Counted from the stretch's first letter, positions 13,165-26,043 are shown. The stretch is 64,000 nucleotides of DNA from Obelidium mucronatum (GCA_025765595.1 JAIVFH010000009.1:434001-498000); one strand, 5' to 3'. The notes: generated from the sequence alone by a model not told the origin. Numbers and translations: made by a program.

Positions 13165-13568
13165 GATTGTCGGTGGCGTTTTTTGGCTTTTTCAAATAAT
13201 CGCAAATAAAAAGACGCCTTCCTTTTGTTCTTCCGGCGTTTCCGATTTCGGAACACTTTAGATCTCCTTGCATCTCCCGCATCTAGGGGTATCAAAGCAG
13301 TTGACTACACGGTTATCCGCTAGATTCAGCGGCAGCAGGGTCTGCGGTGGGCCGAGGAACATTCTGGTTCTTTGGAGTCGTGATGGATATTAACGTATTC
13401 AAACACAACGTGATCCTTGGAGAGTGACATTACAGAAACAATTCATACGGTTCGATTCACTGTACATTTTCGAATCGCTGATTGTTTGATTGTTGGAACT
13501 TAACTTATTTCATTTTATTTGTTTTTTCTTTCTTTTCGTTTATTTCTTTTTTTTTTCTTCAACAAGAA
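13165..13568. promoter_or_regulatory. Divergent intergenic region between GCDH and BMS1
   Basis: About 400 bases without a convincing gene, lying between the starts of two divergent genes. The BMS1 side is a long T-rich tract (about 13500-13560) ending in CAACAAGAA just before the ATG. I see no TATA box or clear operator. It probably holds both promoters. Confidence 0.5.
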
Positions 13569-16500
13569 ATGGAAACTTCAAAAGAACGAACAACCAAAGC
13601 TCATCACAAGCGACACTCGGGTCCCAAGGCCGAACGCAAAAAAGGAGCGGGCGCTGCCCCAACACGCAAAGAACGCCGTGATGCAGAACCCAAAGGCCTT
13701 TGCGTTCAACTCTGGTGTCAGGGCAAACAGGACAATCATGCGGAACATGGATCTGTACGAGACTACTGGCTATTTGGCACTGATTACAATCTAACTCGTA
13801 ATTCTTGTTGTATCCAGCGACCAGACAAAGTTGCATGTTCCGATGGTCGATCGAACACCTGATATCCCTCCTCCCATTGTTATTGCCGTAGTCGGTCCTC
13901 CTGGGGTGCGTGATTTGTCCATCTTTCTTTTTTGCATCAACTGTATTGAGATTAATCTGATTCGTGGGAACATTATAGACTGGAAAAACAACCTTGATCC
14001 GCTCTCTCGTCAAACGATACACAAAACATAACCTCACCTGAAATCAATGGTCCCATTACAGTTGTCAGTGGAAAAAAGCAGCGTCTGACGTTCATGGAAG
14101 CCAACAATGACCTCAACTCTTTGATTGATATCGCCAAAGTGGCGGACTTGATTCTTCTACTTATCGACGCCAGTTTTCGGCTTCGAAATGGAAACGTTTG
14201 AAGTTTTTAAATATCTTGCAGAGTCATGGTTTCCCGCGCGTTATGGGAGTATTGACGTTTTTGGATAAATTCAAGGATGGGAAGCGAATGCGTAAAACAA
14301 AAAAGAGAATCAAGCAGAGATTCTGGACTGAAATTTATCAAGGCGCGAAGCTGTTTTACCTGAGTGGTGTCATGAACGGGAGATATATGAAGCAAGAGAT
14401 TCTGAATTTATCGAGATTTATTTCCGTCATGAAGTTCAGACCTTTAAGTGTAAGCTTTATTTCACTTTTCCTTAAATTATTTCTCATATTCCACCATCTT
14501 TATTTTAGTGGAGAAACGCACATCCATATGTTCTCGGCGACAGAGTCGAAGACCTCACAGACCCCGCCCTCCTCCACACATCCCCAAAATGCGATCCGCA
14601 CCATCGCCCTCTACGGATACCTCCGTGGAACCCATTTGAAAACCAGCATGAAGATCCACATCCCTGGATCCGGCGACCACGCGATCCACCACCTCAGCGC
14701 CTTACCCGATCCATGTCCACTTCCCGATAAACAGCGGAAACTCTTGACTGAAAAGCATAAGCTTATTTACGCACCTAGCAGTTCTGTTGCGGGAATTTTG
14801 CATGATCGTGATGCTGTTTACATCAATGTTCCTGGACAGTTGGATAAAGGAAGGAAAGAAGGGGTGAGTGATGGAGAAAGGATGGTTATTGATTTGCAGG
14901 ATGTTCAATCGACTTTGGAGGATGGCATGAAAAAGAGCGGTGGGGTGCGGCTGTTTAGTGGGAGTGAGGTTTTGCGAGGCGATGGCCCAAATATTACCAT
15001 GGATCTGGGAGAAGAAGATAATGAGGAAGAAAACGAGGATGATGAGGATGAAGACAACGAAGAGGATGTGGATGACCATTTTGGTGGTGGCCCTAACGAT
15101 GATGTCGACGATTCAGATGCTGAAGGATACGACGATGAAGATGAAGATGATGACGAAGAGGATGAAAATGAAGTGGACGAAGCGACAGGCCGTCGTCGCG
15201 CCACATCCGGGGTTATAGCACGCCTCGAAGGCGGTAAAGAAGAGGAAGAGGACCCTTCCGCACTCGACTTTGCAGACAGTGACAGCGAGCTCGGATTTGG
15301 CGGCGATGATGATGATGAAGAGCACGTGAATATCGACGGCAGACTTCGATGGAAGGAAGATATGCTCAAGAAGGCGGAAGAAACGTACACGGCAACTAAG
15401 CGATCCGTTCCTCTCATGCAATTTGTTTATGAGGCAGAGGAGCAGGCTCTTGCGACAGCGGAAGCCAAAGTCCTGGATGTTGAAGATGGTGGTGACTCGT
15501 TCTTCCAAGTTACCAAGAAAGTCGCAACCGGAGTGGTGTTATCTCTTGCTTTAATTGATACTTGCCGTGTCGAAGTTCCAGATGTTGAATTGGAAGAATG
15601 GGAATTTGAAGAGGTGTGTCTATTTTTTTTTGTACCTCTCATCTGTTTGTTGTTTTTAACGCTGTCCTGTCTGATAGAATTTGGACGCTATTCGCGGCCT
15701 CTTTGTTACTGGAGTAGCCGCATTAAATGCCAATGGTGAAGCAGAAGAAACGAACGGGGATTTTGAAGATTTAGAGAACCCCAACAACAACAAACCTGCT
15801 GGCGAAGAACAAGAAGACACATCAGAAGAAGCATTGGCCAAAAAGAAGGAGCAATTAAAACGCAAGTTTGACGCCCTCTACGATGGAGACGAAGACGAAA
15901 AGACAAACAACATCTACGAGTCTGCTAAAGAGGAAATGGCAAAGCAAAAAGAAATCAATGCCACGGAGTTTGATAATGATGATGCCGAGCTTCGTGCTCA
16001 AGTCGAAGGATTACGTGCAGGTGTTTATGTTCGGGTGGTCTTGAAGAATATGCCCTATGAGTTCATTGAGAACTATAACCCGAATTACCCTGTTATATTG
16101 GGCGGATTATTGGCTTCTGAAGAGGCTTTCGGATTCTGTCAGGTACTTGTCTTTTTGGCGCATTCCTGAATATTGGCATTCTTAATTGGGTTTATATAAC
16201 TTTTAGGTCCGTATCAAGAAACATAGATGGCACAAGAAGATTTTGAAAACCAATGATCCATTGATTTTCTCTATTGGTTGGCGTCGCTTCCAATCTCTTC
16301 CATTGTACTCGTTGAACGATGGAAACCGGAATAGAATGCTGAAGTATACACCTGAGCATATGCATTGCTTGGCGACATTTTATGGTACTATTAAGTTTTC
16401 TTTTTTGCCTTTCTTTTGACAATCGATTATTCCGACTGACAATTATGTTATGAATACAGGTCCAGTCACTGCACCCAACACTGGATTCTGTGCCTTCAAC

Positions 16501-17470
16501 TCAGTTGCAGATGGAACAAACGCTTTTCGAGTTAGCGCTACTGGAGTAGTTTTGGACATTAACCATTCCGTGGAAGTCGTAAAAAAGCTTAAAATGACGG
16601 GTGTGCCATACAAGATTATGAAAAACACAGCCTTCATCAAGGATATGTTCACATCTTCTCTTGAAGTAGCTAAATTTGAAGGTGCAAATATCCGAACTGT
16701 TTCGGGTATCCGTGGACAAGTTAAGAAACACATGTTGAAGCCTGAAGGTTGCTTTAGAGCTACTTTTGAAGACAAGATCCTGATGAGTGGTAAACTTGCA
16801 CTTTATTTTTTTCGAAGACTTGTGTTTAACTTTCATTGGTCTTCAGATATTGTCTTCCTGCGAGCGTGGTATCCGGTGAAGCCAAAGAAGTTCTACAATC
16901 CAGTTTCTTCACTCTTGTTGCAAGACAAGAAGGGATGGAAGGGAATGAGACTCACTGGTCAGATTAGACGAGATCAGGCACTTCGTGTTCCATTGAACAA
17001 GGATTCCCTATACAAGGTACTTATTTGGCGTTTTCCTCACATATCTTTTTTGTTTTTGTCCTTTGGCCTTTGTTCTAAGCGACGTCGTTGTTTGTTTCAC
17101 AGCCCATCGAGCGTACTCCACGTGTCTTTAGCTCCCTCCGTATTCCAAAAGCACTCGAAGCCAGTCTTCCATTCGCCAGCAAACACAAGGATCAAGCAAA
17201 GAACTCACGGACCTGGATACTTGGCGCGTCGTGCGGTTATTATGGAGCCACATGAAAAGAAGATTGAAAGTCTCATCACAGCCATTAATACGCTGAAACA
17301 CGAAAAGACGCGAAAAGAGAAAGGTCAAGAGGGCTGAAAGAGGCGCGAGATTGGCAAAGGAATCGGCCAAGATGGATGAGGCGTCGCTGCTTAAGCGGAA
17401 AGCCACTTCGAAGGCAATTTTCAAGAAGCAGGGCCAGATGGAGAAATCCGCATTAAAGAAGCGGAAATAG
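13569..17470 (+). CDS. BMS1: Ribosome biogenesis GTPase BMS1, frame interrupted by several single-base insertions
   Basis: Nucleolar GTPase of the small-subunit processome that helps cleave pre-rRNA and loads Rcl1. Recognisable blocks in order: [29 protein letters not shown], the P-loop GPPGTGKTT (split by an intron about 13909-13978), [56 protein letters not shown], a very acidic central region (about 15000-15350), [19 protein letters not shown] text, [38 protein letters not shown] and a lysine/arginine-rich tail to 17470. The frame must shift at about 13640-13685, 14039, 14184, 14202, 14600 and 17318, each time by one extra base. Since BMS1 is essential in yeast, sequence error is more likely than a pseudogene. 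Confidence 0.9.
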
Positions 17471-17653
17471 GGTGTCAGTTTTAATAAAATTGAATAAAAC
17501 GTTCAAAGAAATAATATGAGATAACTGCTAGTTCTTGACAGGTCGGTCCAATCATGCTGGACTATATTTTATTTAAACCACTCTACTTTCACTGTACTTT
17601 CAAATTCCCTATGACAGATAATTTTCCATCCAATTGCCTCCAATCCACGATAA

Positions 17654-18741
17654 TCACACAAGATGCCGTGTTTGTTCCTCATTGAGGAATATGTCGGCTT
17701 CAAAGGCAACATACGTCAGGCTACTTTGTGGTAAGTGATGTACCAAATCAGATATTTCTTGAGGATCAACGCATCTCGTGTCTATACATCGCACACTCTT
17801 GAGCTTTTTTGCATTGTGTCAAAACTGCCACAGACGGTGGATGATTATGAAGAAACAGCTCCTTCAAATTCCGCATGTTTGGCAACACGCATTCTTCAAG
17901 AAAACTAGGAACACGCCCGACAAACGATAATCCATAGATATTCAAATCCAGCAGCAAGCGTTTTGACATCGCTCAGCTCATACTTTGTCCTGGCCGATGC
18001 TGTCCATTCGCTTGGGAGCTAGAACTGATGGAATAGGCAGCATCTGAATTACAGAAACTTTTGACTCCTTCAGCTTCTCTAAATACGTCAGGAATTCTTC
18101 GTCGTAAAGCGACGGATCATCAGTCCAGGGAATGCATAATGTACACGTGTTTCGGTAAGAGTGGCAGTATGTTGTCCAGATAAGCCACATCACCCCCTGA
18201 AAAGCGTGCAGAGCCCCCATAGCGAGACAAAAGACTCGTCAAGTTGTAGATGCTGTACATAGTGGCGGACAGGTATCTCGCTCGGGAAGTAGTCTTGGTC
18301 GTTCTCTTCATCTTCCTCATCATCATCCTCACTGTATCCACGACCCCTCGACTCATCACCATCAGCCGCCACATGGAAATTCAAACTCTGGCCAAATCTT
18401 TTTCGGTCCCGCGGTAGAACCTCGGGAAGGCCATTGCTACGTCGTGAATGGTTCGAGAGATGTGTTTGAGTTCCGGCAGCGAATGGCAAAGTTGCATGAT
18501 TGACTCTGAGCCAACAAAAGACGCGATTCTGTCCAGGATTTCAGTTGGCATTGTTTGGAGGGACAACCGCTTGCCAGACGGCGTGGTTCTGTTGTGGCTC
18601 TGGCGGGATGCTAGCATGGACAGTCAGAGTGGACTGGGGAGGAAGTCGCAATAGTTTGCGGTAGATGTTGATTTCGTCCAAAGCTGCTTGGCGAAGAGTC
18701 TCAATCTCGAGAGCGGTTTGGCGGCAGTGGAAACACGACAT
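17654..18741 (-). CDS. F-box protein, frame disrupted (possible pseudogene or sequence errors)
   Basis: Starts at 18741 with MSCFHCRQTALEIETLRQAA, then LLRLPPQSTLTVH, followed in another frame by an F-box (MPTEILDRIASFVGSESIMQ). An acidic loop, then leucine-rich segments including HLQLDESFVSLWGL, YLDNILPLLPKHVYI, LDLNIYGLSFVGRVPSF and SLTYVAFEADIFL complete it, ending near 17654. F-box proteins recruit substrates to SCF ubiquitin ligases; the leucine-rich part would bind the substrate. About five changes of frame are needed, some perhaps introns. Related relics lie at 58.46-59.30 kb. The start is only 36 bases from the divergent FMN reductase start. Confidence 0.6.
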
Positions 18742-18777
18742 AAAATAATTAGAAAAAGAATCACCACCAACGAAGCG

Positions 18778-19494
18778 ATGGTAACAATTGGAGTGATCAT
18801 CGGGTCCGTACGTCCCGGAAGAAACGGAATGCGTGTGGGAAAGTTCATCCAAGCCGAACTTGCAAAGCGAGAAGTCAAGGCTGAGCTTATTGATCCAATG
18901 GCGTTGAATCTCCCCATCCTCGTACGTCGATACGATGCCATGAAGGACTCTCCAGACTGTAAGAAACAATCGGATAACAAAGATTTTGAATAATGTGAAC
19001 TGGTGGCACTGACGATCTGTCCACCTGCCCAGGCCCTCCCGCCTTGCACACTCTTGCAAAGACACTCCAAGCCTGTGACGGCTTTATGATTGCCTCTCCC
19101 GAATACAACTTTTCTGTTCCACCGGCAATCTCCAATACCCTGGGTATGTTCATCATCATTCGTTTGTTTGCCTCTGAACTTCAACTCCCCAGACTACTTT
19201 TACCACAGCGAATTCTACTTGAAGCCTGCAGCGATTGCTTCATATTCAATGGGCACTTTTGGGGGCGTTCGGGCAAGCGTTGCCCTCCTTCCCTTGTTGC
19301 ATGGTAGTTGGACTTGTTCCCATTCCAAAGTCGTTCCCGATTCCCACAGTTCAGAATGCGTTAGCTGAAGATGGGGAAGTCTCGGCTGCTACTTCTTATC
19401 CAAAGATTCGTGAAAACTTTGCTGGATTCGCAAACGAGTTGATTTGGGCAGCCAAGGTTTTGAAGGAGGGAAAGAAGGCAGAAAGTGCCAACTG
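18778..19494 (+). CDS. NADPH-dependent FMN reductase family protein
   Basis: Flavodoxin-fold protein that would reduce FMN or quinones with NAD(P)H in the cytosol. The start gives MVTIGVIIGSVRPGRNGMRV, the phosphate-binding loop of the family. SPEYNFSVPPAISNTL and SMGTFGGVRAS follow, and the C-terminal VGLVPIPKSFPIPTVQNAL is also typical. Two introns (about 18961-19032 and 19144-19195) fit GT-AG rules. The frame slips by one base near 19300, just before MVVGLVPIP, consistent with the insertion pattern seen elsewhere here. Length after joining is about 190 residues, normal for the family. Confidence 0.82.
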
Positions 19495-19801
19495 AATTGA
19501 CATTATTGATTGCTTACAATAACAAACTATCTTCAATTCGTTGTTGCTAACTCGAAACTTCAAAATAAAAATAGAATGAATCGCGGCAAACCCCCGTTTA
19601 TGTTCAAAACTTCAACTATTAAAAAATGATTCAAAAAAAGCATTATATATGCATGATGCCTTTGAATAGTTAATAATAAACAAATATCTACACACAATTT
19701 TTCTCGCTGCTTTTTTGCTCTCTGTTTGCCAAAACAGATTCTGCTGACAATTCTTCGAGTTGACAAACATAACTAACCAAAAAACAGATCACGCAGCAAA
19801 G
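19495..19801. other. Intergenic, no gene seen
   Basis: About 300 AT-rich bases holding the 3' end of the reductase gene and the promoter of the next gene. Several AATAAA-like words occur near 19560 and 19675. Nothing else stands out. Confidence 0.5.
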
Positions 19802-20780
19802 ATGCCGTTCTTCAAATTCAGAAAAGCCCTCGAGACCCTTACGGAAAAACAAGAACAAGTCGCCGCAAAGGAAGCCCTTATGAACAAGCTGGAAGCCAAA
19901 GTCCTCAAGATCGCCTTTCAGAATGGAGCCGTTGAAGGTGCCGCTACACTCAGAAGTCGCAATCACCGCGATACCGCCAATCACGAAGAAGAAGTTGTAC
20001 AAAAGGTACTCTATCCAGCCTTATAAGACTCAGGCTAATAGCCGCTAAAATGTTCCATTTCTATCTTTTCAGAAGTCCGTTTTTGACTTCTTCTCCAGTT
20101 CCAGGCTCCGTGAAGCCAAAAAATCCCTTGCCCTTCTACACCAGACTGACGCCTTTATGACCGCAAGAATTGAATTTCTTGAAAACTTTTTCCTTGAAGA
20201 CAAGCAGAAGTCTGTTGACGACAACACTGACAAGTTGTCTTGTCAAGAAACGCTTTTAGCAAGTGACGATGGCAACGAAGAACCAGCATGGGATGATGAT
20301 CAAGAGGATCCCTTACAATGCTACGACACTCACGGGTCGTGGAATTTCCCGCCGGATGCTGATGTTTTAGAATATGACGCTGATCGTCGCCAGGTTGTTG
20401 GGTTGAAGGAAGAAGGGAAATTAAATGGCTTGTACAAGATTACTGAGCAGCTGACAAAAGCCATCAAGCCGGCAAAGAAAGTAGCCTTGTAAGCTTTGAT
20501 TACTGTTTTTTATTTTTCTCCTTATATGCACAAAAATCCTAAAACCCCTTGCTTTCTTTTTGCTTCCTACAGTTGTTCCTACGCCGACGTCGCTTTCACA
20601 TACAGCAACGCGGAGTATGAAAGAAAGCCGGAGCCGTTAATCCGAGGAATCTCCGAGATTCTCGATAAACTCTTTGAAAAAGAAGAGGAAGGAGACCGGA
20701 ATCTAGGTTTCCTTATAAAATTATACCAATCAAAGCTTCTCTTCCCGGACCGTGAGTTGGATCCACTGTCGAATGCTTGA
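19802..20780 (+). CDS. Hypothetical coiled-coil protein
   Basis: Three exons joined by GT-AG introns near 20006-20071 and 20489-20572. The N-terminus (MPFFKFRKALETLTEKQEQV) and the following 100 residues are charged and helical, probably coiled coil. An acidic segment (DDGNEEPAWDDDQEDP) and a more compact C-terminal part with DVAFTYSNAEYERKP and LIRGISEILDKLFEKEEE follow. About 270 residues, no signal peptide or membrane helix. I do not recognise a family. Followed by a 535-base gap with T-rich and GT-rich 3' sequence. Confidence 0.6.
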
Positions 20781-21316
20781 TGATTTCTCTGTGTTGTGCT
20801 GTGTTGTATCTGGTTGGCCTGGAGTCACCAGTTTTTTTTTTCCATTCTTTTGTTTTTGGTTCCTGTCGCTATTATGTGTGTTAGTTTCCGTCTTGTATTT
20901 TTGATATGAATCATTTTTGGATTCATCGCGGTTTGGCCTGGGTAAGTTCGTGTTATACCTTTTGACGACCCCTCAACTTATTTTTCAACAAAAACAACAG
21001 GCTCGACGCGAATTTTTTCTGTTTGTTTGCATTTCTTCTTCTATCGTCATAATTTTATTGTTTGATTTGTTTGATTTCTTTATTTAATAATAAGTAATTT
21101 TTCCGTTTTCCTTCAAAAACCGAGCCTAAAAATGCTACCCTTAATCGGCATCAAACAAGATTCTCCTAGATTTCAAAATGAATTCCTATTGTGGGTATTG
21201 CACCGATAGTTTACTTTTAACGACAGACACTGAGATAATGAGGGGCAGTTGAACCTGTTGAGGCTTGTTATTCATAAATCGAAATTTTCTGTGTTCTTTG
21301 AAAGAAACCAAAAAAG
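20781..21316. other. Intergenic, no gene seen
   Basis: Over 500 bases of GT- and T-rich sequence. It probably contains the 3' UTR of the upstream gene and the promoter of the phosphatase gene. No open frame with coding character, repeat or RNA gene is visible. Confidence 0.5.
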
Positions 21317-23450
21317 ATGTTCGTACCGGCCGCCTTTGTTCTCAGCGCTGAAGAACCAGCTATTGAAATCGACATCTTCAAAGGATTTCGCCAGCCAGAC
21401 GGTCTGGGACCCCTCCTGCGGCTGGTGGACATGAAGAACGGGCTCTGGGAGGCAACGCTGTTGATCATGGCCCCCTTGGGAACCAGACCACAGCGAATGC
21501 AAATGAGTACTGGTTCGGTGTCTGACCCAGTGCTTCTCGATTCATTCGGGGCTCGCTCCTTCTTTCGTTACGACTTGTCACTGCCACTCTTGGACCAAAG
21601 CCAAAAGGTCTCTTACGCTGTTGACGTTGCGGGAAAGACATTCCAGTATTCGTTCCATGTGCCGGCTGCAAGTGAGAACAGCCATGTTGCCTTCTATTCT
21701 TGCAATGGGTTTGACTGCGATCAGGAACACCCTGAAAACTTTGGTGGTGTTTCACCCTTGTAAGTCTTGGAGCAGAGTGTTTGTGGCTGGTTTTAAAATC
21801 AAAATTGACTTTATCCTTGGTTGACAACACAAGGTGGAAGGACCTCCTGAGACATCATGCAGAAAAGCCTTTCCATGTTCAAATCGGAGGCGGTGATCAA
21901 TTGTACATGGACGGCACTGTCAACATTTTCGATCTCCCAACACTGAAACAGTTTTTGCAAACCGAAGACATTGAAGAACGCAGAAGCGTTTTGTGGACGA
22001 TCCAGCATGAAAGGGAAGTATCAGCGTGCTACTTTAGAGCATACACTTCACACTTTCAAACGGAAGCCATGCGTGATGCATTGGCATGTATTCCTTACAC
22101 GTTTACATGTGACGATCAGTTGAGTTTTTATTTTATTCGTTGCCTGTATTTTTCCCCCCCCCCCCCGTCTCTTGAATAAATAATACTAAATCTGCTTTGT
22201 ATAGCGATATCTTTGATGGTTTCGGAAGTTACCCAGAATCCCAACGCACCTCCCACGTCCACCGAAACATTGGCCGCATCGCATACCGATTCTACCTCCT
22301 CTTCAACACCACACCACATTCGCCTTGGCCGCCAAAGACCGCCTCTTCCCAGAAAACAAAGGTTTCAACTGGATCAAGCAGCTCGGACCCTCTACACTCT
22401 CCATTGCCTTTGACGTGCGCTCGCAGCGAACAGAGAAGCAAGTTGTCCCCGAAGAATGTTGGACCGCGATATTCCATGAATTAAACAAGAGACTGCAAGA
22501 AACACCAACGAAAATCAAAGCATATTCTCGTGGTTGCTACTGTACCTGTGTTGTATCCCGCGCATGGAAATGGCGCATCACGTGTTGGAAACAGTGGATG
22601 ATGTGCAGGATGGATTCCGCGGATTGGTGCGGAATTTTATGAGTTTGGTGGCGTTTTTCAGACGCGCGATTACGGGGCAGAAGCATGATACGGCGGTGGA
22701 GAATAAGGTGGAGCAGGTTATATTGAGTGGTGTTGGTCATTCAAGTGTGGCGGATCAATTATTGGGGCATTTTGGGCAGCCGGAATTGAGAGACGATTTG
22801 ATTGATGAATGGACACATCCGTTTCATGTAAGAGGGGTGGTACATCGTTTTATTATTTTATTTGAGTCCTGATTTGACGAAACACAGCTTCAAGAACGGA
22901 ATGCAATGATCCAACAGCTTCAAAACATTGCTCGCCAACATCAAACGCGTGTAACATTCACATCTGGAGATGTTCATATTTGTGGAATGGGTCGTTTCCG
23001 CACTGAAATTGAAGGAAACGATTTCTCTGATCTTTACGGCAATGACATTGTCACTGATCACCGTGCAATGTATCAGATTATTTCCAGTGCTATCGGAAAC
23101 GGTAAATGAAAAAAAATCTCCTCCGAAAAACAGAAAACTCATCAAAAACTCTACAAACAGCGCCTGGTCCTGAAGAAGTTATTGCTTTCCTTCACACAAA
23201 CTCTCGAATCTTGTCTCCATCTACCAGTGAACTTGAGAACACTGTTGAAGAAATGTTTGAACTCTTCCAGCATGATGTCGATTACACTGAAAAGACACAC
23301 AAGCGATTGATGGGTCGCAGAAACTGGTCTAGTGTCAAGTACAATCCTTTGGATGACTCATTGAATGCCGAGTTGCATGTTGAGAACGTGAATTATGAGC
23401 AGCCGTCGGTTTCTTATGGGTTGAGAATTCCCAAGTTGACGGTTGTGTGA
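21317..23450 (+). CDS. PhoD-like metallophosphatase, fungal type
   Basis: Matches the fungal PhoD-like phosphatase family, metal-dependent phosphoesterases of poorly known substrate. After an all-beta N-terminal part (MFVPAAFVLSAEEP), the catalytic domain shows HVQIGGGDQLYMD and TCDDHDIFDGFGSYP, then PENKGFNWIKQLG, ETVDDVQDGFRGL, VILSGVGHSSVADQLLGHFG and TFTSGDVHICGMGRF, where Asp and His residues should bind the metals. The tail ends VSYGLRIPKLTVV. Introns lie near 21762-21832, 22119-22203 (with a run of 13 C), 22830-22889 and about 23100-23160. The frame breaks at about 22297 (one base missing) and twice near 22520-22560 (one base extra each). Confidence 0.85.
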
Positions 23451-23577
23451 GATTTGCGATGATACAGAAGACAAGTGGTACAATATTATACAAAACGTTT
23501 GTGAAAAGATCCTATATTATATTTTATTTCTGTTTTACTTTCATCAATTCATGCATAATTTGTGTCATCCCTTCCCT

Positions 23578-24861
23578 TTAATCCCAGAATGAAGACCCAG
23601 AATCCGCAGCTTCCCAACTCGATGTCGACGATGAAGAAGCGCTTTCTCTTTCTTTTTTAAGTTTCGCCGCCTTTTCAAGCGCCGCAACAGCCGCAAGACG
23701 CTGCTTTTCCAGCGCAGCTCCATGTTTCATTGTTTCTGCGATTGCCTTTTCTTTGGCAGTTGCAGCAGCGGCTTCACGACGATATTCCTGTTTCCGATGT
23801 TCCTGCACAATACGCGCTGCTTCTTTTTCTTGGCGTAGTTTTTCGGCTTTGCGTTGGTTGTTGAGTTGGGTTTTTGTGAGTTGTGAGACGGGGGGTGGGG
23901 CTGGTTTCACGGGGAATGAGTGGGTTGATGTATTGTTGTTGTTTGACGACACGAGTCGAAGAGTGGGTGCCTTTTCTGCGTTTGTATTGATTGTTAGAAG
24001 ACGATGTACAAATAAAGAGTAATTCAATGCCCGCGGCAGTAGAAGAGGTAGAAGTCAAGAGAAATAAAACATAATAACACATCGCCTTCGGCTGTACAGT
24101 GTAGACTTCCGCCTACGGCGGCAATACGTACTTGTAGATGCCCCTTCTGTGACTCGAACCCAACCTTCTTCCAGCTCTTCCCTTTGATTGATTTTCAACA
24201 CACGCGCAGCAGGACCGGAATTATCATCATCTTCATCATCGTCTGAACTTGAATCAACAGCAGGTTTAGGAATAAAAATGGGCTCCTTCTTTTCCAAATC
24301 AACTTGTTGTTGTTTTGATTTCTGAGATGATGGTTGTTCATAGGCTCGAACAGGTTGATGAGAAGGAGTGGGTGCCGCTGGTTCTTTTTGAACAGGTGGT
24401 TCTGATTGCGCAACAAAGGCATAAGACGTTGCTTTATCCGCCTTTCCGCCCTTTTTCTTGAGAGGGATATTGTTTGGATTCAGTGCAGGAAAGGGATTTG
24501 CTTCGTCCACAGGTTGCTGTTGTGGTTGGATCGCTTTTGACTTGACCACCGGGGCTTGAACTGGATCAAGAGTGTCTTCCTTCCCAATCTGCACGTTTTT
24601 AACCTTCTTTTGTTTAGACTTTTTCGACTTTGACGATTTGGCAGCTTGCGGCTGGTCTTCGGGATCCACGTCTTTTGCGATCACGGTCTCTTGCAGTTTT
24701 TGTTGTTCTTGGTTAAGTGCGGCTTCGGGCTTCTTCTTTTGCTTCTTCTTTGCTTTGCTCTTTGCCTTTGCCGTCGAGTTGAGAAAAACAGCGACAAGTC
24801 CGGCCGCCAGCGCGCCGCCGAGCACAAAAGCCGAGAGGAGCGTCGTGAGAGACGTGTCCAT
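23578..24861 (-). CDS. Membrane-anchored lysine-rich coiled-coil protein, unknown function
   Basis: Two exons with an intron of about 150 bases (about 24149-24001). The product starts MDTSLTTLLSAFVLGGALAA, an N-terminal membrane helix, directly followed by lysine-rich sequence (KAKSKAKKKQKKKPE), a glutamine/proline-rich linker, an acidic patch (SSSDDDEDDDNSG), the segment EELEEGWVRVTEGAS, and after the intron a charged coiled coil (KTQLNNQRKAEKLRQEKE) ending SGSSFWD. The layout resembles ER membrane proteins with basic cytosolic tails, but I recognise no family. The start lies 61 bases from the divergent TRMO gene. Confidence 0.65.
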
Positions 24862-24922
24862 TTGTTTGTTTTTTTTTTAACAATTTATTATTTTTCTATT
24901 TATTTATTTCTTTTTCAAACAG

Positions 24923-26043
24923 ATGACACTCTCGCCCACACCAACGCTTCTCCTTTCGCTCTCTCTGGCAGCCGCAGTGGGCGCCCTCTCGTACACTCTC
25001 GGGGCGCAGTCGAGCAGCGCAAAGATTGCGTCGCTCGAACAAGTCAGCGCCAGCGAACGCGAGGGAAGAATCAAAATGCAGATTCAACTCGCGAAGAACA
25101 TCGAGCGCGAAAAGCGCGAAAAGTGCGCAAAGGACGAAAGCGGCGAAGCGAATGACAACAACAGCAACTACCTGCCCGTCGCGCTCATTGGCTCAATCAC
25201 TTCACCGTACTCTACCAGGAACGGCACGCCCCGCCAGCCTGCCCTTGTGCCTTCAGCCAGAGCCCGTCTCACTCTCCACAAAAACATCCCCAAAGCATCG
25301 CTCCAAAGTCTGCAAGAGTTTTCACACGCCTGGATCATCTTCCACTTCCACCAAAACACGAATGTACACAAGTCGCAATTCAAAGGGACAATTAAACCCC
25401 CCAGACTCAATGGTGTGTCTGTCGGCGTGTTTTCAACAAGGACTCCTCATCGACCCGCTCCTGTGGGTCTCTCTCCTTCGCTCGCATTTTGGAAGTTAAT
25501 GTCGAGAAGGGATACGTTCTTTTCGAAGGCCTTGATTTAGTTCATGGAACTCCAGTCATTGATATCAAACCATACGTTGCATTCAGCGACACGCCTGCAT
25601 GTCTCTTGAATCATTCATCGTCGCCCTCAGCATCTACTTCTTCAGCAAGCCACTATGCTCCAAGCTGGGTCACTAAAGAAGTCGTAGATGCTGAACCCCT
25701 TGCAGTCAGTGCCGTTTCCTTCACAACAAATGCAGAACTTGAACTCGCCCAAGTTTTTAATCGGCTTTCCAAGAAAGCAAAAGCGTCCGATGGAATCAGT
25801 TTATACCCAACAGTCGAGTCCTTTTTGGAATTTGTCGTTGATAATTTGATGTTGGACTTCAGGTCTACTCGAGAACGCAATGATCCCAAATTGACCGAGT
25901 ATCGAGTTACGTTGTGTAATGTTGTGGTTCGATATCACTTTGTGGAGGGTGTTGGTGGTGATGGCAGTGACATGATCCCGAGTGTTTGTGTGACGGGAGC
26001 TGAAGTTTTGCGGGATGATCTTGCACAGCCTTTGAATCTATAG
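24923..26043 (+). CDS. TRMO: tRNA (adenine(37)-N6)-methyltransferase, TrmO/TRMO family
   Basis: S-adenosylmethionine-dependent enzyme that methylates N6 of t6A37 in certain tRNAs. Family text is clear: IGSITSPYSTRNGTPRQP, LVPSARARL, EFSHAWIIFHFH, KPPRLNGVSVGVFSTRTPHR, LVHGTPVIDIKPYVAF. The N-terminus has a hydrophobic segment and then a charged coiled coil, as in animal TRMO, so a membrane anchor is possible. The C-terminal half (LELAQVFNRL, YRVTLCNVVVRYHF) continues to 26043. Near 25475 the frame slips between GLSP and ILEVNVEKGY, as if one base were missing. Confidence 0.88.

Noticed and set aside
14905..15417. Serine-rich minus-strand frame
   Set aside because: Mirror of the acidic Asp/Glu stretch of BMS1; GAT/GAA repeats always read as Ser/Phe on the other strand.
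22154..22166. Poly-C run as a regulatory element
   Set aside because: It sits in a phosphatase intron and is short; simple slippage is enough.
24000..24150. GC-rich fold in the intron of the membrane coiled-coil gene as a tRNA
   Set aside because: A short hairpin (GCCTTCGGC and CCGCCTACGGCGG) is visible, but there is no cloverleaf, D-arm or T-arm consensus.
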